The notes beneath the pieces are model-generated. The model saw only the letters and a program-made list of their open reading frames with translations, did no database searches and was not told where the DNA came from. The translations under genes and the position numbers were made by a program. Positions 4,071 through 5,063 of a stretch of 5,063 nt of DNA are shown here, in pieces (positions within the stretch are counted from its first letter, which is position 1; each line of letters starts with the position of its first letter). The stretch is from Nitrososphaerota archaeon (GTDB lineage Archaea > Thermoproteota > Nitrososphaeria > Nitrososphaerales > JACQRY01). The stretch spans positions 1 to 5,063 of the forward strand of contig JACQRY010000138.1 in the NCBI GenBank assembly GCA_016206275.1, in the 5' to 3' direction.

Positions 4071-5063
4071 TAAATCAAGACCGCTGCTACTACCTGCCTA
4101 GAAGTATCGAAGGTACTCGGAGAGGCGTAAACAAGTTTCAAGAACTGGCTCTCCGGAGTGACAGGACAATCAGAACCAGTCGGGAGATCCGTGGGATACT
4201 TCACGTTGCACTCAAACGCTACAACCGAATTATCCTGATAAGTTGGACTGAATCGGTCCTCTACGGCGTATCCGACTACCGTAACTGGAAACATTCTGCC
4301 AAGCAAGGTATCCTCCCAGAAATTCGGCTTCGGTGTCAAACCGTCTGACTCCACGAAGTCTCCTAGGTTTAATCCGCCTATTCTGATGAACCACTGCTTC
4401 TTAGACTCGTCTCCGCCGATAGGTTGCCCACTACCTGGAATAACCCAGATGGTAAAGGAGCGGCCGGAGGCTTGATCCTGAACTCTTATGCCTCCCATAA
4501 AGACAACAATGTAATCAGCGCCCAATGAGCTGATAATCCTGCTGGCATTCACCTCATTGGACATGAACATTCTGCCCAGCTGAGCTATCCTAGTCTGATT
4601 TATTGTGGCGTTATCAGCAAGGGTTGTTCTGTTGCCCATAACTGTGATCCAGTAACCGTAGTCCCACCAAGCAGCTATCACAGCGTCAGGAGGAGTGTTT
4701 TCACGAATCCATTTCAAAGCTTCAAGCCAATCCGGAATATTAGCTCGGAAGCCAAGGCTTGATGAAGCTATGCTCACCGGTAACTTGCTGGAGTCAAGCC
4801 AGTTCCCCTGCGGCGGATAGACCATTGGGAAGGCTAAGAGGACAATCATGACGGCACTGAAGAAGACTTTAGCCTCAGGCCTCTCCCCTCGTGACACCGC
4901 TTTTCGTCTAACAACAGTGGCTCCGCTTGGCTTGACCACTGCTTTCAGAACCTCTGAAAGGCCGACCGCTCCTAGAAAAGCGAAGGCAAGAGCTGAGAAG
5001 ACCATCAGCCTTGAGAAAGACGCCGACACGTATACTCCGGTAATAGCGAAGAAGAGTAGGAAA
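4043..5063 (-). CDS. aglB: Oligosaccharyltransferase AglB/STT3, C-terminal part (5'-truncated)
   Basis: This is the catalytic enzyme of N-glycosylation. It moves a lipid-linked glycan onto Asn of Asn-X-Ser/Thr sequons in proteins on the outer face of the membrane. Only the last 339 residues are in the window. The frame stays open to the edge (…FLLFFAITGVYVSASFSRLM), and these upstream residues match the last membrane segments of the family, so the GTG at 5029 is not the start. Numbering from that GTG codon, two hydrophobic segments (about 8-30 and 56-71) are joined by a basic loop (37-54), followed by the extracellular domain. The hallmark WWDYG is at 121-125 (bases 4655-4669). A DK-type motif, DESKKQWFI (207-215, bases 4385-4411), fits D-x-x-K-x-x-x-M-I with Phe in place of Met. 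Sequons lie at N133, N140, N144 and N161. The protein ends soon after the globular domain, without extra C-terminal modules. The stop is TAG at 4043-4045, inside the nop10 tail. Confidence 0.93.
   Translation of the reverse strand, partial: FLLFFAITGVYVSASFSRLMVFSALAFAFLGAVGLSEVLKAVVKPSGATVVRRKAVSRGERPEAKVFFSAVMIVLLAFPMVYPPQGNWLDSSKLPVSIASSSLGFRANIPDWLEALKWIRENTPPDAVIAAWWDYGYWITVMGNRTTLADNATINQTRIAQLGRMFMSNEVNASRIISSLGADYIVVFMGGIRVQDQASGRSFTIWVIPGSGQPIGGDESKKQWFIRIGGLNLGDFVESDGLTPKPNFWEDTLLGRMFPVTVVGYAVEDRFSPTYQDNSVVAFECNVKYPTDLPTGSDCPVTPESQFLKLVYASPSTFDTSRQVVAAVLIYQVVGEPSA

Noticed and set aside
5027..5029. GTG as the start codon of a 328-residue protein
   Set aside because: The frame continues upstream to the window edge with hydrophobic residues that fit the last membrane helices of STT3/AglB, and a catalytic STT3 needs many more N-terminal membrane segments. 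The gene is cut by the window edge.

Overview
This is an archaeal chromosomal segment. The strongest evidence is a run of genes that only archaea carry in this form: ribosomal proteins L44e and S27e, the alpha subunit of initiation factor 2, and Nop10. A catalytic STT3/AglB oligosaccharyltransferase sits next to them. The order rpl44e - rps27e - aif2a - nop10 is a widespread archaeal translation operon. AT-rich box A-like elements, short leaders and frequent TTG/GTG starts fit this. I would guess a TACK-lineage archaeon (Bathyarchaeia / Nitrososphaeria type), but no single gene here proves the phylum.

Layout. Positions 1-90 are an upstream region with a box A candidate. Positions 91-780 (+) encode an aquaporin-family channel. 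Converging on it with a 42-base gap is a CPA2-type cation/proton antiporter (823-1935, -), whose start codon is directly preceded by an 8-bp inverted repeat. Positions 1936-2133 are a divergent intergenic region. An unrecognised 76-residue acidic helical protein (2134-2364, +) follows. After a 111-base spacer with a box A and small hairpins comes the translation operon: L44e (2476-2754), S27e (2772-2969), aIF2 alpha (3072-3854) and Nop10 (3867-4070). Nop10 is easy to miss because its frame has no ATG, GTG or TTG start. It converges on, and overlaps by 28 bases, the 3' end of a 5'-truncated aglB/stt3 gene on the minus strand (4043-5063).

How the genes fit together. The central block serves protein synthesis: two zinc-ribbon ribosomal proteins, the factor that helps deliver initiator tRNA, and the H/ACA RNP protein used in rRNA pseudouridylation. 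The flanks are membrane functions: a solute/water channel, an ion antiporter and N-glycosylation of exported proteins. They share no obvious pathway with the operon.

The window is mostly conserved housekeeping sequence, and I see no defence system, mobile element, CRISPR array, tRNA or rRNA. The points most worth a second look are the apparent ATT start of nop10 behind a strong Shine-Dalgarno sequence, the plant-TIP-like His-Ile-Ala-Arg selectivity filter of the aquaporin, the inverted repeat at the antiporter start, the nop10/aglB tail overlap, and the uncharacterised 76-residue protein. Of the eight genes, five end in TAG, three in TGA and none in TAA.
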